A stretch of DNA of 55,576 nucleotides from Campylobacterales bacterium. Its GTDB lineage: Bacteria > Campylobacterota > Campylobacteria > Campylobacterales > Sulfurimonadaceae. Location: assembly GCA_026390165.1 (NCBI GenBank), contig JAPLGM010000007.1:1-55576 (forward strand), given 5' to 3'. Both the position numbers and the translations under genes were made by a program. The notes beneath the pieces are model-generated. The model worked only from the letters and a program-made list of their open reading frames with translations. It had not been told where the DNA came from and did not search any database. Positions 1 through 8,785 of this stretch are shown here, one piece after another; the stretch's first letter is position 1, and every line of letters begins with the position of its first letter.

Positions 1-141
1 TACAATATCCAGCGATGCGATCACTTTATCGTCTTTGAAATCCAAAATGGCATTTAGAAAAGAGATCAAAATCTCTTTGTGCTGTTCATCACCGAATATC
101 TTCTTAAAAGCAACATCATTTTTGGGGTCAGCGAATTGCAT
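1..141 (-). CDS. Rpn-family recombination-promoting nuclease / putative transposase, N-terminal fragment
   Basis: The first 47 codons of a minus-strand gene that runs off the left edge. The N-terminus (MQFADPKNDVAFKKIFG, then a conserved ILISFLNAIL stretch) is the signature start of the Rpn/PDDEXK_2 family. Members of this family are PD-(D/E)XK nucleases once annotated as transposases; some promote RecA-independent recombination, and they often occur in multicopy. A good ribosome binding site (AAAGGAGAC) lies 4 bases before the ATG. The catalytic residues are outside the window, so intactness cannot be judged. It follows the glycan operon on the same strand, with 56 bases between it and pglD. 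Confidence 0.75.
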   Translation of the reverse strand, partial: MQFADPKNDVAFKKIFGDEQHKEILISFLNAILDFKDDKVIASLDIV

Positions 142-197
142 GGTTGTCTCCTTTAATTAGGGTAGTTTATCGAAAAAATGGTAATCTTAAATGAAAT

Positions 198-809
198 TTA
201 CGAGCCAAAGATTTTTTTAATAAGGGCGGGCACTCCTGCTACGAGCACATTATCGGAGACATCCTTTGTCACAACGCTTCCTGCAGCAATGACGGAGTTT
301 GCACCTATCGTTATGTTTTGAAGGATTAGTGCTCCCATTCCGACGTGAGTGTTATTCTTGATTTCTACTCCACCTGCCAATGTTGCATTAGGGGAGATGT
401 GGACGTAATTTCCGAGAACACAATCATGCTCCACAATTGCACCACTGTTTATAATACACCCCTTACCAATGAGAGCATCGGCATTGACAACAGCGAGGGG
501 CATAATGACGCTTCCCTCTTTGATAATCGCTGAATCTGAAATGATGGCACTTGGATGGATGAGCGTAGCTAGCGAATAGCCAGATTCGCACACTTTTTTC
601 AAGATAGATTCTCGCACGGTATTCTCTCCGATTCCAAGAGCAATTGTTGCGTTGGGATGAAGTGAACAAAACTGATCCCATAGCATAGTGCCCACTCCTG
701 GTTTATCATCAATCCACCCAGCTAATGTGTGACCAGAACAACGGATAATATCGGCTATTACTTTGCCATGTCCGCTTGCCCCGTAAATGAAAATATCAGT
801 TGCTTCCAC
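198..809 (-). CDS. pglD: PglD-like UDP-amino-sugar acetyltransferase
   Basis: 203 residues, close to the 195 of Campylobacter PglD. The N-terminal nucleotide-sugar binding part begins with YGASGHGKV (residues 9-17). From about residue 85 there are left-handed beta-helix hexapeptide repeats, with His128 in VEHD as the probable catalytic base of the NeuD/PglD family. The family N-acetylates the 4-amino group of UDP-4-amino sugars with acetyl-CoA, making UDP-bacillosamine-type donors. The start is GTG and overlaps the end of pglC by 14 bases, so the two are translationally coupled. It could instead be a NeuD-type sialic acid O-acetyltransferase; pglC next door favours PglD. Confidence 0.82.
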   Translation of the reverse strand: MEATDIFIYGASGHGKVIADIIRCSGHTLAGWIDDKPGVGTMLWDQFCSLHPNATIALGIGENTVRESILKKVCESGYSLATLIHPSAIISDSAIIKEGSVIMPLAVVNADALIGKGCIINSGAIVEHDCVLGNYVHISPNATLAGGVEIKNNTHVGMGALILQNITIGANSVIAAGSVVTKDVSDNVLVAGVPALIKKIFGS

Positions 810-1401
810 AAAACTTCTCCATCGTCACTTCCCCCTCTTGCGCTATTCCCTCTTTTTTGAATACTTTCAAAATGGTCAAAAAAAGAATTTTCAAATCCAA
901 TAAAAATGAGGTGTTATCGACATATTCGACATCATACCGAAATTTTTCCCCCCAACGTATCGCATTACGCCCATTCACCTGCGCCCACCCTGTGATACCG
1001 GGTTTTACATCGTGTCGGCGGGCTTGTTGTGGGGTATAGAGGGGGAGGTATTCAGGCAAAAGGGGGCGAGGACCGATAAAACTCATCTCCCCTTTAAGAA
1101 TATTCCACAGTTGCGGAAGCTCATCGAGACTGAGATTACGGAGTTGTTTTCCCATTGGGTGTAAACGCTGCGCATCGGGGAGGAGGTTTCCTTCACTGTC
1201 TTTTTCATGGGTCATCGTCCGAAATTTATAGATAGTGAAGATTTTACCGTGCAACCCAGGGCGTTTTTGGGTGAAGAAAATAGGGCGACCGATTTTTGTA
1301 GCGACAATAAGTGCCGTTAAAAGAATAATAGGGGAGAAAAAGATGAGAAGTGCTATGACTCCGATACGATCGAATAACGGCTTGAAAAATTTAATGTACA
1401 T
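796..1401 (-). CDS. pglC: PglC-like phosphoglycosyl transferase
   Basis: 201 residues, the size of the small monotopic phosphoglycosyl transferases. A hydrophobic re-entrant segment (about residues 13-35) is followed by KRPG, YKFRTM and the [10 protein letters not shown] block. Asp93-Glu94 is the catalytic dyad and falls at the same residue numbers as in Campylobacter jejuni Pgl[14 protein letters not shown] and [12 protein letters not shown] complete the family pattern, and the C-terminus ([11 protein letters not shown]) resembles Campylobacter PglC. It moves phospho-sugar from a UDP-sugar to undecaprenyl phosphate at the inner membrane, starting the lipid-linked glycan. It overlaps pglA by 11 bases. 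Confidence 0.9.
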   Translation of the reverse strand: MYIKFFKPLFDRIGVIALLIFFSPIILLTALIVATKIGRPIFFTQKRPGLHGKIFTIYKFRTMTHEKDSEGNLLPDAQRLHPMGKQLRNLSLDELPQLWNILKGEMSFIGPRPLLPEYLPLYTPQQARRHDVKPGITGWAQVNGRNAIRWGEKFRYDVEYVDNTSFLLDLKILFLTILKVFKKEGIAQEGEVTMEKFCGSN

Positions 1402-2500
1402 TGTTCAACCCATACACTTCGAGATGTTTGTCTACAATAGTACCAATATCGAACTCTCGTACTGCTTTTTCTCTCCCTGCTTTTCCCATTTTTTGACGTA
1501 ATGGTGCATCAATAATCAATTTTTCAATAGCATCGGCGAGTGCGTGAACATTTTGCGGTGGAATGAGAAAGCCATTCACCCCATCGTCAACCGTTTCCCG
1601 ACATCCGACTACATCGGTTGTCACGATGGGTAATCCCATACTGGCCGCTTCCATGGAAGTGCGTGGCAACCCTTCTTTATAACTTGGGAGGACAAAAATA
1701 TCACTTTGGGAGAGGATATGGCGAATATTTTCTTGCTGACCAAGATAGTGAATAGACGATTGATCTTTCATAAACTCTTCGGAGACGCTAAAACGGTTTC
1801 CCTCATCGGGTGAACCGACGTATTGGAAAGAAACATCGGGATACTTTTGCCCCAATATTTTTGCCGCCTTGATAAACTCATGCACCCCTTTATGTTTGAG
1901 GGCACGCGCGATCATCGTAACGCGAATCCATTCATCTTTTTTTGGTATTGGCTTCCATATCGTTGTATTGATGCCAACCCCTTTGAGGATAAAAACTTTT
2001 CGAGGGTCAATGATTTTTTGAGAGATGAGATACTCAGGATCATCACGGTTGACAAACATCACGGTGTCAGAGAGTTTAAATGTCTGCCGATAGAGCATTT
2101 CAATCAGCGTGCGGACAATACGGCTTTTAATATCATTTTCGAGATAAAAACTCCCTAATCCCTCAACGAGGTTGATAATACGAGGCACTTTCGCTAGTCG
2201 TCCCGTAATCGTTCCGTAAATATTAGGTTTGGCGGTAAAGGTGTGGAGAATATCAAGATGAAGTGGTTTGAGTGCAGTGTAAATATTACGAATTGCTTGG
2301 AGCTCTTTGATGGGATTGAGGCTGGAGCGGCTGATAGTGTAGGGGATGTGAATGATACCATGTTGGGCAAAGGAGTCACTGATCTCTCCGTTGGGGCAGA
2401 TGGCATAGACGGTATGCCCCTGACGCACTAATTCTTGCATCACAGGGAGGCGAAAGAGCCAGAGGTTGTAATCGAGGTGGGAGAGGAAGGCTAGGGTCAT
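1391..2500 (-). CDS. pglA: PglA-like GT4 glycosyltransferase
   Basis: 369 residues from the ATG at 2500, a GT-B fold enzyme of family GT4. The start [19 protein letters not shown] matches the FLSH...FRxP opening of Campylobacter Pgl[10 protein letters not shown] and [16 protein letters not shown] (the EX7E donor-site motif) are also present. It should add the second sugar to the undecaprenyl-linked glycan on the cytoplasmic face. The frame is open 12 codons further upstream (to 2536), but that extension lies inside the preceding gene. The ATG at 2500 makes a 4-base ATGA overlap with it, as elsewhere in this operon. The exact sugar cannot be read from sequence. Confidence 0.82.
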   Translation of the reverse strand: MTLAFLSHLDYNLWLFRLPVMQELVRQGHTVYAICPNGEISDSFAQHGIIHIPYTISRSSLNPIKELQAIRNIYTALKPLHLDILHTFTAKPNIYGTITGRLAKVPRIINLVEGLGSFYLENDIKSRIVRTLIEMLYRQTFKLSDTVMFVNRDDPEYLISQKIIDPRKVFILKGVGINTTIWKPIPKKDEWIRVTMIARALKHKGVHEFIKAAKILGQKYPDVSFQYVGSPDEGNRFSVSEEFMKDQSSIHYLGQQENIRHILSQSDIFVLPSYKEGLPRTSMEAASMGLPIVTTDVVGCRETVDDGVNGFLIPPQNVHALADAIEKLIIDAPLRQKMGKAGREKAVREFDIGTIVDKHLEVYGLNNVH

Positions 2501-3441
2501 GGGTGCTCTTTTTTTGAACAGATAATAAACATACAAATTTTACCTATATCTTTAAAATTATCTAGTGTTAAAAATTGAGATTGTAACAACTTGTAGAGCC
2601 GTTTAAATTTATTGATATAAAATAGAGTCGTAAAAGTTTGCAAAGTATTGATCTGTTGTTGATCCAATTGGGTTCGGAAATTTTCTAAAAAACTGTTAGA
2701 TTGTTGTATATTCTTTTCTAAAGTATGACAATATTGAGGAAGCTTACGGAGCATCGGCAGAATATTTTTTCCTTTGCTACCCGAAACATTACGGTTGTGT
2801 TGGCGGTACATTATAGTCTGATCGGATAAGTAGTCAATTTTTCCTAGATACAAAGCCGTAAGGGATACCCACCAATCATGCATCACTGCATCTGAAGAGA
2901 AAGGTAAGGCGTTATTGACAAGAGCGCGATTAAAAATCATGGTATTGCCTGTCGCATTGTTTTGCACCAATGCTTTTGCAAGATCAAGAGGAATCGTAAA
3001 ATCTCCTCCCTGATACGTCCAAAACGAATTGGATAGGATTTCCCCCTCTTCATTGCACACGGCTAAATCGGTATAGACGAGCAAAGGGGTATGTGTACCG
3101 TGTACCTTTTCCATCTCTTGGAGTTTGGTTAAACTTTTTTCAATTTTTTCGTTTAACCAAATATCATCCTGATCGCAGAACATTAGATAGGGTGAAGTTG
3201 CATGTTCCATTAATCGCTCAAAATTACGGGTAACGCCGAGATTGTTGTCTGTATCGAGAATGGGAATTATTTTATCAGGATAGCGTCGAGCAAAATCGGT
3301 GATAATATGAAGGGTGCCATCGGTTGAACCATCATCTCGGATTAGAAGTTTCCAATCTGTATAGGTTTGTGATAGTATGGAGTCAATTTGTACGGCTAAA
3401 AATCGTTTACCATTGTAAGTGGCGAGGAGGATGTCAACCAT
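2497..3441 (-). CDS. GT2 family glycosyltransferase (rhamnosyltransferase-like)
   Basis: 314 residues with an N-terminal GT-A domain. It begins MVDILLATYNGKRFLAVQID and has RDDGSTDGT and the metal-binding FCDQDDIW motif. The central part (YRQHNRNVSG) resembles rhamnosyl- and other deoxysugar transferases of O-antigen clusters. It overlaps its upstream neighbour by 8 bases and the downstream pglA by 4. It probably extends or decorates the lipid-linked glycan; donor and linkage are unknown. Confidence 0.82.
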   Translation of the reverse strand: MVDILLATYNGKRFLAVQIDSILSQTYTDWKLLIRDDGSTDGTLHIITDFARRYPDKIIPILDTDNNLGVTRNFERLMEHATSPYLMFCDQDDIWLNEKIEKSLTKLQEMEKVHGTHTPLLVYTDLAVCNEEGEILSNSFWTYQGGDFTIPLDLAKALVQNNATGNTMIFNRALVNNALPFSSDAVMHDWWVSLTALYLGKIDYLSDQTIMYRQHNRNVSGSKGKNILPMLRKLPQYCHTLEKNIQQSNSFLENFRTQLDQQQINTLQTFTTLFYINKFKRLYKLLQSQFLTLDNFKDIGKICMFIICSKKEHP

Positions 3442-4495
3442 GAAATTTCTTTAGAGCATTTTGGAGTGCTTCGAGATAAAGATATCCATGTTTTTTATCG
3501 GGTTCAAGATATGTCCCCTCAGCCCATTCGTTCCACGCATTGATAAATAAAAAGTCGGTATGATAAATATTTTTAGCTCGTTGGAGTTGTATTTTAAGAT
3601 AGTGAGAAAATTTATCGGGAGAGGCACCTTGTAAAATGAGGGCGTGCTTATGTTTGCGTGCGCTGTTGTCCCAATCAACAAATGCCCCCGGAATAATCGG
3701 TTTTTTGATTGATTTTGGATCTCTATTCAGTACTCTTTGCCATACAATGTCATACGATCGTGTATCAAAAAAGAGCTTTTGTTTCAGTTTCTGCCATATT
3801 TTGAGGTATTTTGGATAGTGATGTGTTAGGGTATACATCGGCTCGAATTCCACTAAAGCTTTAGAGGTATCGATGCAGGAATGCTTTTGGTAGCTGTTTA
3901 ACGTTTCGATGATGTGTATACCTAAAAACCCAAGCTCTATTGCAAGAGCATCCCAGTATGCAACCATCTCATTTACATGCGGAATAGCCGAAGCGTTATA
4001 AATAAGGAAAACAGGTTTTTGGTCGATTTTTATGTATCGAGAATCCAAAAAGTAGGGGGATAGGTACTCAAAATGGTTTCGCCATTCGTTCTCTCCCCCG
4101 TATATTTGGGGCATGATGATCTCTTTTAGATTGCCATTCCATGCACGTGTCCATGGCTCGTTTGCCCACGAAAGACAAAATGGAATATCTATTTTTTTAT
4201 TTAATAACATTTGTTCTAACGGTTTTTCGAGAAGCTTCTTCCCATTAAACCAATAGTGATAATAACAAAAGCCATAAAGGCCGTGCTCTTTTGCCATATC
4301 GGCTTGCCACTGCATTGTTTTCGGATCTAATAAATTATAGTAATAATCAGATAGAGGTTCTCGCGGTTGGTAGTGTGAATGAAATAGAGGTTTGGACTTT
4401 TTTGTGTTAGTCCACTCGGTAAAATCTTTCCCCCACCATGCGTCATTTTCGGGAATAGTGTGAAATTGTGGTAGGTAAAAAGCGATGATTTTCAT
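3434..4495 (-). CDS. WbsX-like (glycoside hydrolase 99-like) polysaccharide biosynthesis protein
   Basis: 353 residues. It begins MKIIAFYLPQFHTIPEND and continues with WGKGFTEW-like (here WGKDFTEW), YYHYWFNGKKLLEKP, SWANEPWTRAW and NAWNEWAEGTYLEPD. These are the hallmarks of the WbsX family (Glyco_tran_WbsX, related to GH99). Such proteins occur in O-antigen and capsule clusters with glycosyltransferases; their reaction is not settled and may be glycan processing rather than transfer. There is a 4-base overlap with the acyltransferase upstream. Confidence 0.85.
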   Translation of the reverse strand: MKIIAFYLPQFHTIPENDAWWGKDFTEWTNTKKSKPLFHSHYQPREPLSDYYYNLLDPKTMQWQADMAKEHGLYGFCYYHYWFNGKKLLEKPLEQMLLNKKIDIPFCLSWANEPWTRAWNGNLKEIIMPQIYGGENEWRNHFEYLSPYFLDSRYIKIDQKPVFLIYNASAIPHVNEMVAYWDALAIELGFLGIHIIETLNSYQKHSCIDTSKALVEFEPMYTLTHHYPKYLKIWQKLKQKLFFDTRSYDIVWQRVLNRDPKSIKKPIIPGAFVDWDNSARKHKHALILQGASPDKFSHYLKIQLQRAKNIYHTDFLFINAWNEWAEGTYLEPDKKHGYLYLEALQNALKKFHG

Positions 4496-5127
4496 CGTAT
4501 TTCACGGATGATTTTAGCTGGATTTCCGGCGACGATACAGTTTGCAGGGATATTTTTGGTAACCACCGAGTTGGCACCGATAATACTATTGTCTCCTATG
4601 CAGACATTCGACAGGATAGAAACTTTTTCACCTATCCATACGTTGTTCCCGATAACAATTGCCCCTTTGGAGACAAGAGGTTGTGTTCGTCGTATGCTAT
4701 CAAAGGTGCGATTGCTTATTTCTCCATGGGTATGATCGCTAATGAGTACATCGCTTGAGACAAGGGTGTCATTCCCAATCGTTATAGAGTTGATACAGGC
4801 TATATGGCAATTAAAATTAATAATGACATTGTCTCCTATGGTAAGCGAGGGGGAGTAGCGATAACCGAAATACTCATCGTATGCACCTATCCAGCATCGA
4901 CCACGGATGGAGACATTATTCCCAAGAATGATATGTTTGGCGCCGTCCAAAACGAGAGAGGGTTCGATAGAGAGATTTGCCCCGACTTGTTTGCATTGTT
5001 GCTTAATGGCAAATGAATATATTTTATAGAGAAAAAGAATTTTTGTATATTTTAAAATGCGATAGGGATAAAACCATGAAAGAAAAAAGGATGTTACGGT
5101 AAGAATATTTCGTATGGCTCGTTTCAT
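4492..5127 (-). CDS. hexapeptide-repeat acyltransferase
   Basis: 211 residues. The N-terminal 60 residues are basic and hydrophobic. They are followed by left-handed beta-helix repeats (IGNDTLVSSDVLISDHTHG, IGNNVWIGEKVSILSNVCIG) and a C-terminal VAGNPAKIIREI, typical of maltose O-acetyltransferase/WbbJ-like enzymes. His in DHTHG is the likely catalytic base. It probably O-acetylates a glycan residue. It overlaps both neighbours by ATGA and is in the middle of the glycan operon. Acceptor unknown. Confidence 0.82.
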   Translation of the reverse strand: MKRAIRNILTVTSFFLSWFYPYRILKYTKILFLYKIYSFAIKQQCKQVGANLSIEPSLVLDGAKHIILGNNVSIRGRCWIGAYDEYFGYRYSPSLTIGDNVIINFNCHIACINSITIGNDTLVSSDVLISDHTHGEISNRTFDSIRRTQPLVSKGAIVIGNNVWIGEKVSILSNVCIGDNSIIGANSVVTKNIPANCIVAGNPAKIIREIR

Positions 5128-6131
5128 TTAATTTCTTTTTTAGAAGGGAGTGAATTAAATGCTTTTAGTTTATTTTTTCCAAAGAGGGGTATGGTCATGA
5201 TTCCAATAATTTGAAATAAAATTTTAGGGGTTATGGAGAGTAGAAATATAAAGAGTAACGGTTTGTCTATGGTGAGTTTAAAAAGATGATGATATTTTTT
5301 GTATATCGAAAAGTTTAAAATCTTCAAAAATCTAAGCAAGAGCAAATTTTTAAGGGTAAATAAACGGGAGACTTGTCCAAAATCCAGTATACATTTCATT
5401 TTTGCCTCAATGGAGTATATTGGAGGTAAAGAAAATATAAAGTTTGCCCATTTTTCACAACCAATTTCAAATACTTTTGGAGTTAAACTCCAGTTTGATT
5501 TTTGTAATAAAGGGTGGGCGAGATTTTTAACAGAGAGTGACTGCGCCCAGTGAATAGTGAAAGTGCGATCTGAAATGTATTCTAAGATAACTCCAGTTTG
5601 TATGAAAAAAGTATTGTAGTAGCGTTGAAAATTACCCTCTTTTATGAGTGGTTTATGGTAAATGAGGCAACTTAAACACGTCATAAGTGCCCCAATATCA
5701 TAAAGCAGCGCATTTTGGTTCTGATAATCGCGCTGTGCTATATTGGTCACTTGATTTGCCAAATTAACCACAATCGCATCGTAATTTATTTTATTGTTTG
5801 AAATTGTTTCTAAAACATAGTTAATACCGTTCGGTGGAATGTGATAGGTGTCCCCTAATAGCCAAACATATTCTGTATCCGGAAGTTTTAGTGCAATCTC
5901 AAAATTTATTTCACCCACATTATGCGCATTGCAAAAATAATGAATTAACGGATATTCCTTTTTCCACTTTTGAACTATATCTTTAGTGGTGTCGGTGGAA
6001 GCGTTATCGGAAATATAAATTTGGACGAGGTATTCTCTCGCTAAAGGGACATGAATTTCAAGAGAGTAATTCAAAAAGTCAGCCCGATTATAGGTAGGAA
6101 TTGTGATGGATAAGTATCGATTTGGAATCAT
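5124..6131 (-). CDS. GT2 family glycosyltransferase with C-terminal hydrophobic segment
   Basis: 335 residues from the ATG at 6131. It begins MIPNRYLSITIPTYNRADFL, with YISDNASTDTT and a WLLGDTY segment at the usual DXD site: a GT-A fold. The last 100 residues are basic and hydrophobic (about 285-315, LLFIFLLSITPKILFQIIG), suggesting membrane association. The frame is open 13 codons further, but those codons lie inside pglK; the chosen ATG gives the same 4-base overlap seen at neighbouring junctions. It is AT-rich compared with the core genes of the window, as is common for exchanged glycan genes. Confidence 0.8.
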   Translation of the reverse strand: MIPNRYLSITIPTYNRADFLNYSLEIHVPLAREYLVQIYISDNASTDTTKDIVQKWKKEYPLIHYFCNAHNVGEINFEIALKLPDTEYVWLLGDTYHIPPNGINYVLETISNNKINYDAIVVNLANQVTNIAQRDYQNQNALLYDIGALMTCLSCLIYHKPLIKEGNFQRYYNTFFIQTGVILEYISDRTFTIHWAQSLSVKNLAHPLLQKSNWSLTPKVFEIGCEKWANFIFSLPPIYSIEAKMKCILDFGQVSRLFTLKNLLLLRFLKILNFSIYKKYHHLFKLTIDKPLLFIFLLSITPKILFQIIGIMTIPLFGKNKLKAFNSLPSKKEIK

Positions 6132-7825
6132 AATGTGCCATCTTTTCTCAGCGTGTACACTTTTCCACACCCCTCTATCGTACTCAACCGATGGGCAATA
6201 ATTATCAATGTTTTATCGTCGCATATTTTATAGATCTCTTCCATGATTTTGGCTTCAGTATCAGTATCTAGGGCACTGGTTGCTTCGTCAAGGACGAGAA
6301 TCTCAGGGTCATTGTAGAGGGCACGGGCGATGGCTAGGCGTTGGCGTTGACCTCCGCTTAGTTTGATACCACCATCTCCTATTAGGGTATTGATCCCCTC
6401 GTGGTGGGTCTCTAAATACTCTAAGATATTGGCTTGGTGTAATACTTGCCGAATTTTTTCTTCGTTGATAGATGTTCCAAAAGCAACATTTTGAGCGACA
6501 GTTCCGTCAAAGAGGGTGATGGCTTGGGGAATGTAGCCGACTTTGCTACGCCACGCTTTGATAGTGCTCTCATCAAGTGCTACTCCATCCACGATGATTA
6601 ATCCGCTTTTGGGACGATAAAGTCCGATGATGAGATCGACGAGGGTCGATTTGCCACTCCCGCTTTCTCCGATAAAGGCAATTTTATCCCCTTTGTGTAT
6701 CGTGAGGGTAATGTCGTGCAAAATAGGTTTGGATTCATCGTATTCAAAATGGATGTGATTGAGGTGCAGTGACTGTTCAAAAGCAATAGGGGTGTCTCCA
6801 AAATTTTCAGGATCGTACATCAGATCATTGTGGATAATATCGAGAGAACTTTTGTTAAAAAGGATTTGATTGTAGCCCGAAAGGATACGGTTTGCAGAAG
6901 GCATCAGACGATATAATCCCAGCACGAACATAGAGATAAGTGCCATAGCCCCCGAGATGTCATTTTTGTACTTATAGACAAGGTAAATCACCATAAAAAT
7001 GACGATTCCAAATCCGAGTGCTTCCAAAAAAAGTCTGGGAAAATGGGAAAGGGTCTCATTTCGGATATTGGCATTCGCATAACTGGAGCTGGCATCGGCA
7101 AATTTCTTCAAAATAGGTTCCGTGTTGGAAGAGAGTTTCATCATCTTGAAATTAGCAAGGCTGCTTTGGAGTATCTCGTAAAACTTTTTTTGGTGTTCTT
7201 CTCTCGCAATTCCCGATTTTTTGATGGCACGGGAGACCGTTAGGATGAGTAAAGCAGCATTGGCAACGAGGAGGATACTGATGAGGAGGGTTATTTTCCA
7301 GTTGATATAGAGCATGATGGTATAAATAAAAATAACAATAAAAATCTCACTAAGCATCAGTAGTAGCCCTGAGAGGAGATTGGTCATATTCTGCGCTTCA
7401 TTGATAATGGCTTTACTCAAATCAGAACTGTTTTTATGGGTAAAAGAGCGGTAATCCATCCCGAGATAATTTTCAAAAAGGCGGTAAGCGAGGAGATGGT
7501 AACGTCCTTTTGAAAACTTGGCAAGGAGATAAAAATAGCCAAGGTTGAGAAGACTTCGTAAAAAATAAAAGAGTAATAATACGGAGCCTACGGCAATGAC
7601 AAAGTGTATATCGTTGTGAAAATGAAAAAATTGATAAACGGTTTTAATAGTGGGATTGGTATGGATAGCGGTAAAATTACTGGCAATTGTGATAAACGGG
7701 AGTATCGCCGTCACCCCCACCATTTCTATCAATGAGATAACAATGGAGACCAAGACTAAAAAGAGGAGAAACTTTTTGTCGTGCCGCGTGAGGATAGAGA
7801 AAAGCTTGGTAAAAAAAAGGGACAT
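6128..7825 (-). CDS. pglK: PglK-like ABC flippase for lipid-linked oligosaccharide
   Basis: 565 residues, against 564 for Campylobacter PglK. The N-terminal half is a six-helix ABC permease (about residues 20-330). The C-terminal half is the ATPase, with Walker A GESGSGKST (386-394), signature LSGGQ (about 489), Walker B ILVLDEATSALD (about 509) and the switch His in IIAHRLST. PglK flips the undecaprenyl-linked oligosaccharide to the periplasm at the cost of ATP. Its place among pglA, pglC and pglD supports that role; it could equally serve an O-antigen made in this cluster. Its start abuts the stop of the upstream coiled-coil gene. Confidence 0.82.
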   Translation of the reverse strand: MSLFFTKLFSILTRHDKKFLLFLVLVSIVISLIEMVGVTAILPFITIASNFTAIHTNPTIKTVYQFFHFHNDIHFVIAVGSVLLLFYFLRSLLNLGYFYLLAKFSKGRYHLLAYRLFENYLGMDYRSFTHKNSSDLSKAIINEAQNMTNLLSGLLLMLSEIFIVIFIYTIMLYINWKITLLISILLVANAALLILTVSRAIKKSGIAREEHQKKFYEILQSSLANFKMMKLSSNTEPILKKFADASSSYANANIRNETLSHFPRLFLEALGFGIVIFMVIYLVYKYKNDISGAMALISMFVLGLYRLMPSANRILSGYNQILFNKSSLDIIHNDLMYDPENFGDTPIAFEQSLHLNHIHFEYDESKPILHDITLTIHKGDKIAFIGESGSGKSTLVDLIIGLYRPKSGLIIVDGVALDESTIKAWRSKVGYIPQAITLFDGTVAQNVAFGTSINEEKIRQVLHQANILEYLETHHEGINTLIGDGGIKLSGGQRQRLAIARALYNDPEILVLDEATSALDTDTEAKIMEEIYKICDDKTLIIIAHRLSTIEGCGKVYTLRKDGTL

Positions 7826-8704
7826 TTAGAAAGAAAATCCTGATTTTTTGGTTTGCTTCTCACAATACTTCTTTGCAATCAATAGCCTCTCTTTGTGTTT
7901 ACCATCGGCAAGGGCTTCGGAGATAACGCTTCGCAGATAATATTCGACGTACTTGCAGAGATTAAGATCCCCTTGTATCCCTGCCTCTTTTTTAAACCGT
8001 TGGATGGGACCGGAGCGTTCCGAGTCATGGAAGAGGGTTTCATTAAAGTCGTATCCAAAATAGTTGAGTGCTTCGGTGAATTGAAATGTAATTTTCTCTT
8101 TAATTTCATTGAAATGTTTTAAAAATTCTTCTCGATGTAACTCTTCAAAGGCTCTGAGACTCTTTTGCATCTCTTCAAGTTCTTGACGATGCGTTCCAAT
8201 GGTATGGATGGTGTCTACTTGTTCTCGACGCACTTTTTTAAGATCAATTTCAAAATCGGATAGTTTCTCTTTGGGAATTGTCCCCAATTGAGCTTCCATA
8301 AATTTACGTTTGGCCGTGAGCCCTTGTTCTGCGGCGATAAGCATTTGGACTTCTGCTTTGAGCATCTCGAACCTTTTTTTTTCAGTAACGTATGCCTCTT
8401 GAGATCCTAAAAAATCTTTCATATAAATACGTAATGCGTAGGCACTTCGCTGCTCAAAGTAGGTGTATTGATCACTCAAAAAGCGGATTGTTTTAAATTT
8501 ATTGATCAAGTTTTGGTTGTAAATAGTAGGGTCAAGGTCTTTAAACATCCCTGCGGCAGAATAGATGAACTCTTTAAAAACATCAAACCGGAACTCTTCA
8601 TCAAAATCAAATCCGATAGAGTTGAAATATTTTTTGACAATTTTAATGTCGTTTTCGAAAAAATTCATAACGACTTGTTTTTGAGATGTTGAAATAGGTA
8701 TCAT
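7826..8704 (-). CDS. conserved-looking coiled-coil protein of unknown function
   Basis: 292 residues, no family recognised and no signal peptide or membrane segment. The middle (about 100-200) is rich in Glu, Lys, Gln and Leu and predicted coiled coil (KRFEMLKAEVQML, RQELEEMQKSLRAFEELH). The flanks are aromatic-rich globular parts (DFDEEFRFDVFKEFIY and ALNYFGYDFNETLFHD). It is the promoter-proximal gene of the glycan operon and abuts pglK, so a scaffold or regulatory role is possible, but this is only context. The ATG at 8704 follows a -10 box at 8732-8727; a TTG just before it (8707) is also possible. No clear ribosome binding site. Confidence 0.7.
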   Translation of the reverse strand: MIPISTSQKQVVMNFFENDIKIVKKYFNSIGFDFDEEFRFDVFKEFIYSAAGMFKDLDPTIYNQNLINKFKTIRFLSDQYTYFEQRSAYALRIYMKDFLGSQEAYVTEKKRFEMLKAEVQMLIAAEQGLTAKRKFMEAQLGTIPKEKLSDFEIDLKKVRREQVDTIHTIGTHRQELEEMQKSLRAFEELHREEFLKHFNEIKEKITFQFTEALNYFGYDFNETLFHDSERSGPIQRFKKEAGIQGDLNLCKYVEYYLRSVISEALADGKHKERLLIAKKYCEKQTKKSGFSF

Positions 8705-8726
8705 CAATATATATGCTTTGTGTCAA

Positions 8727-8732
8727 ATTATA
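8727..8732 (-). promoter_or_regulatory. -10 box for the glycan operon
   Basis: TATAAT on the minus strand, about 22 bases upstream of the ATG at 8704, predicting a short leader of about 16 bases. No -35 is evident. It forms a divergent pair with the asnB promoter about 20 bases away. Confidence 0.5.
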
Positions 8733-8749
8733 GTTAGGTAATGATAGCG

Positions 8750-8755
8750 TATAAT
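8750..8755 (+). promoter_or_regulatory. -10 box for asnB
   Basis: TATAAT, with a predicted transcript start near 8762. This lies downstream of the ATG at 8741 that opens the longest frame, so that ATG would not be in the mRNA. It supports the GTG start at 8786. Confidence 0.5.
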
Positions 8756-8785
8756 TGTCGTAAAAATACCATAAAAGGGGGATGC

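Noticed and set aside
8741-8785. N-terminal extension of asnB from the ATG at 8741
   Set aside because: It would bury the Cys needed as N-terminal nucleophile, and the likely transcription start (near 8762) is downstream of it.
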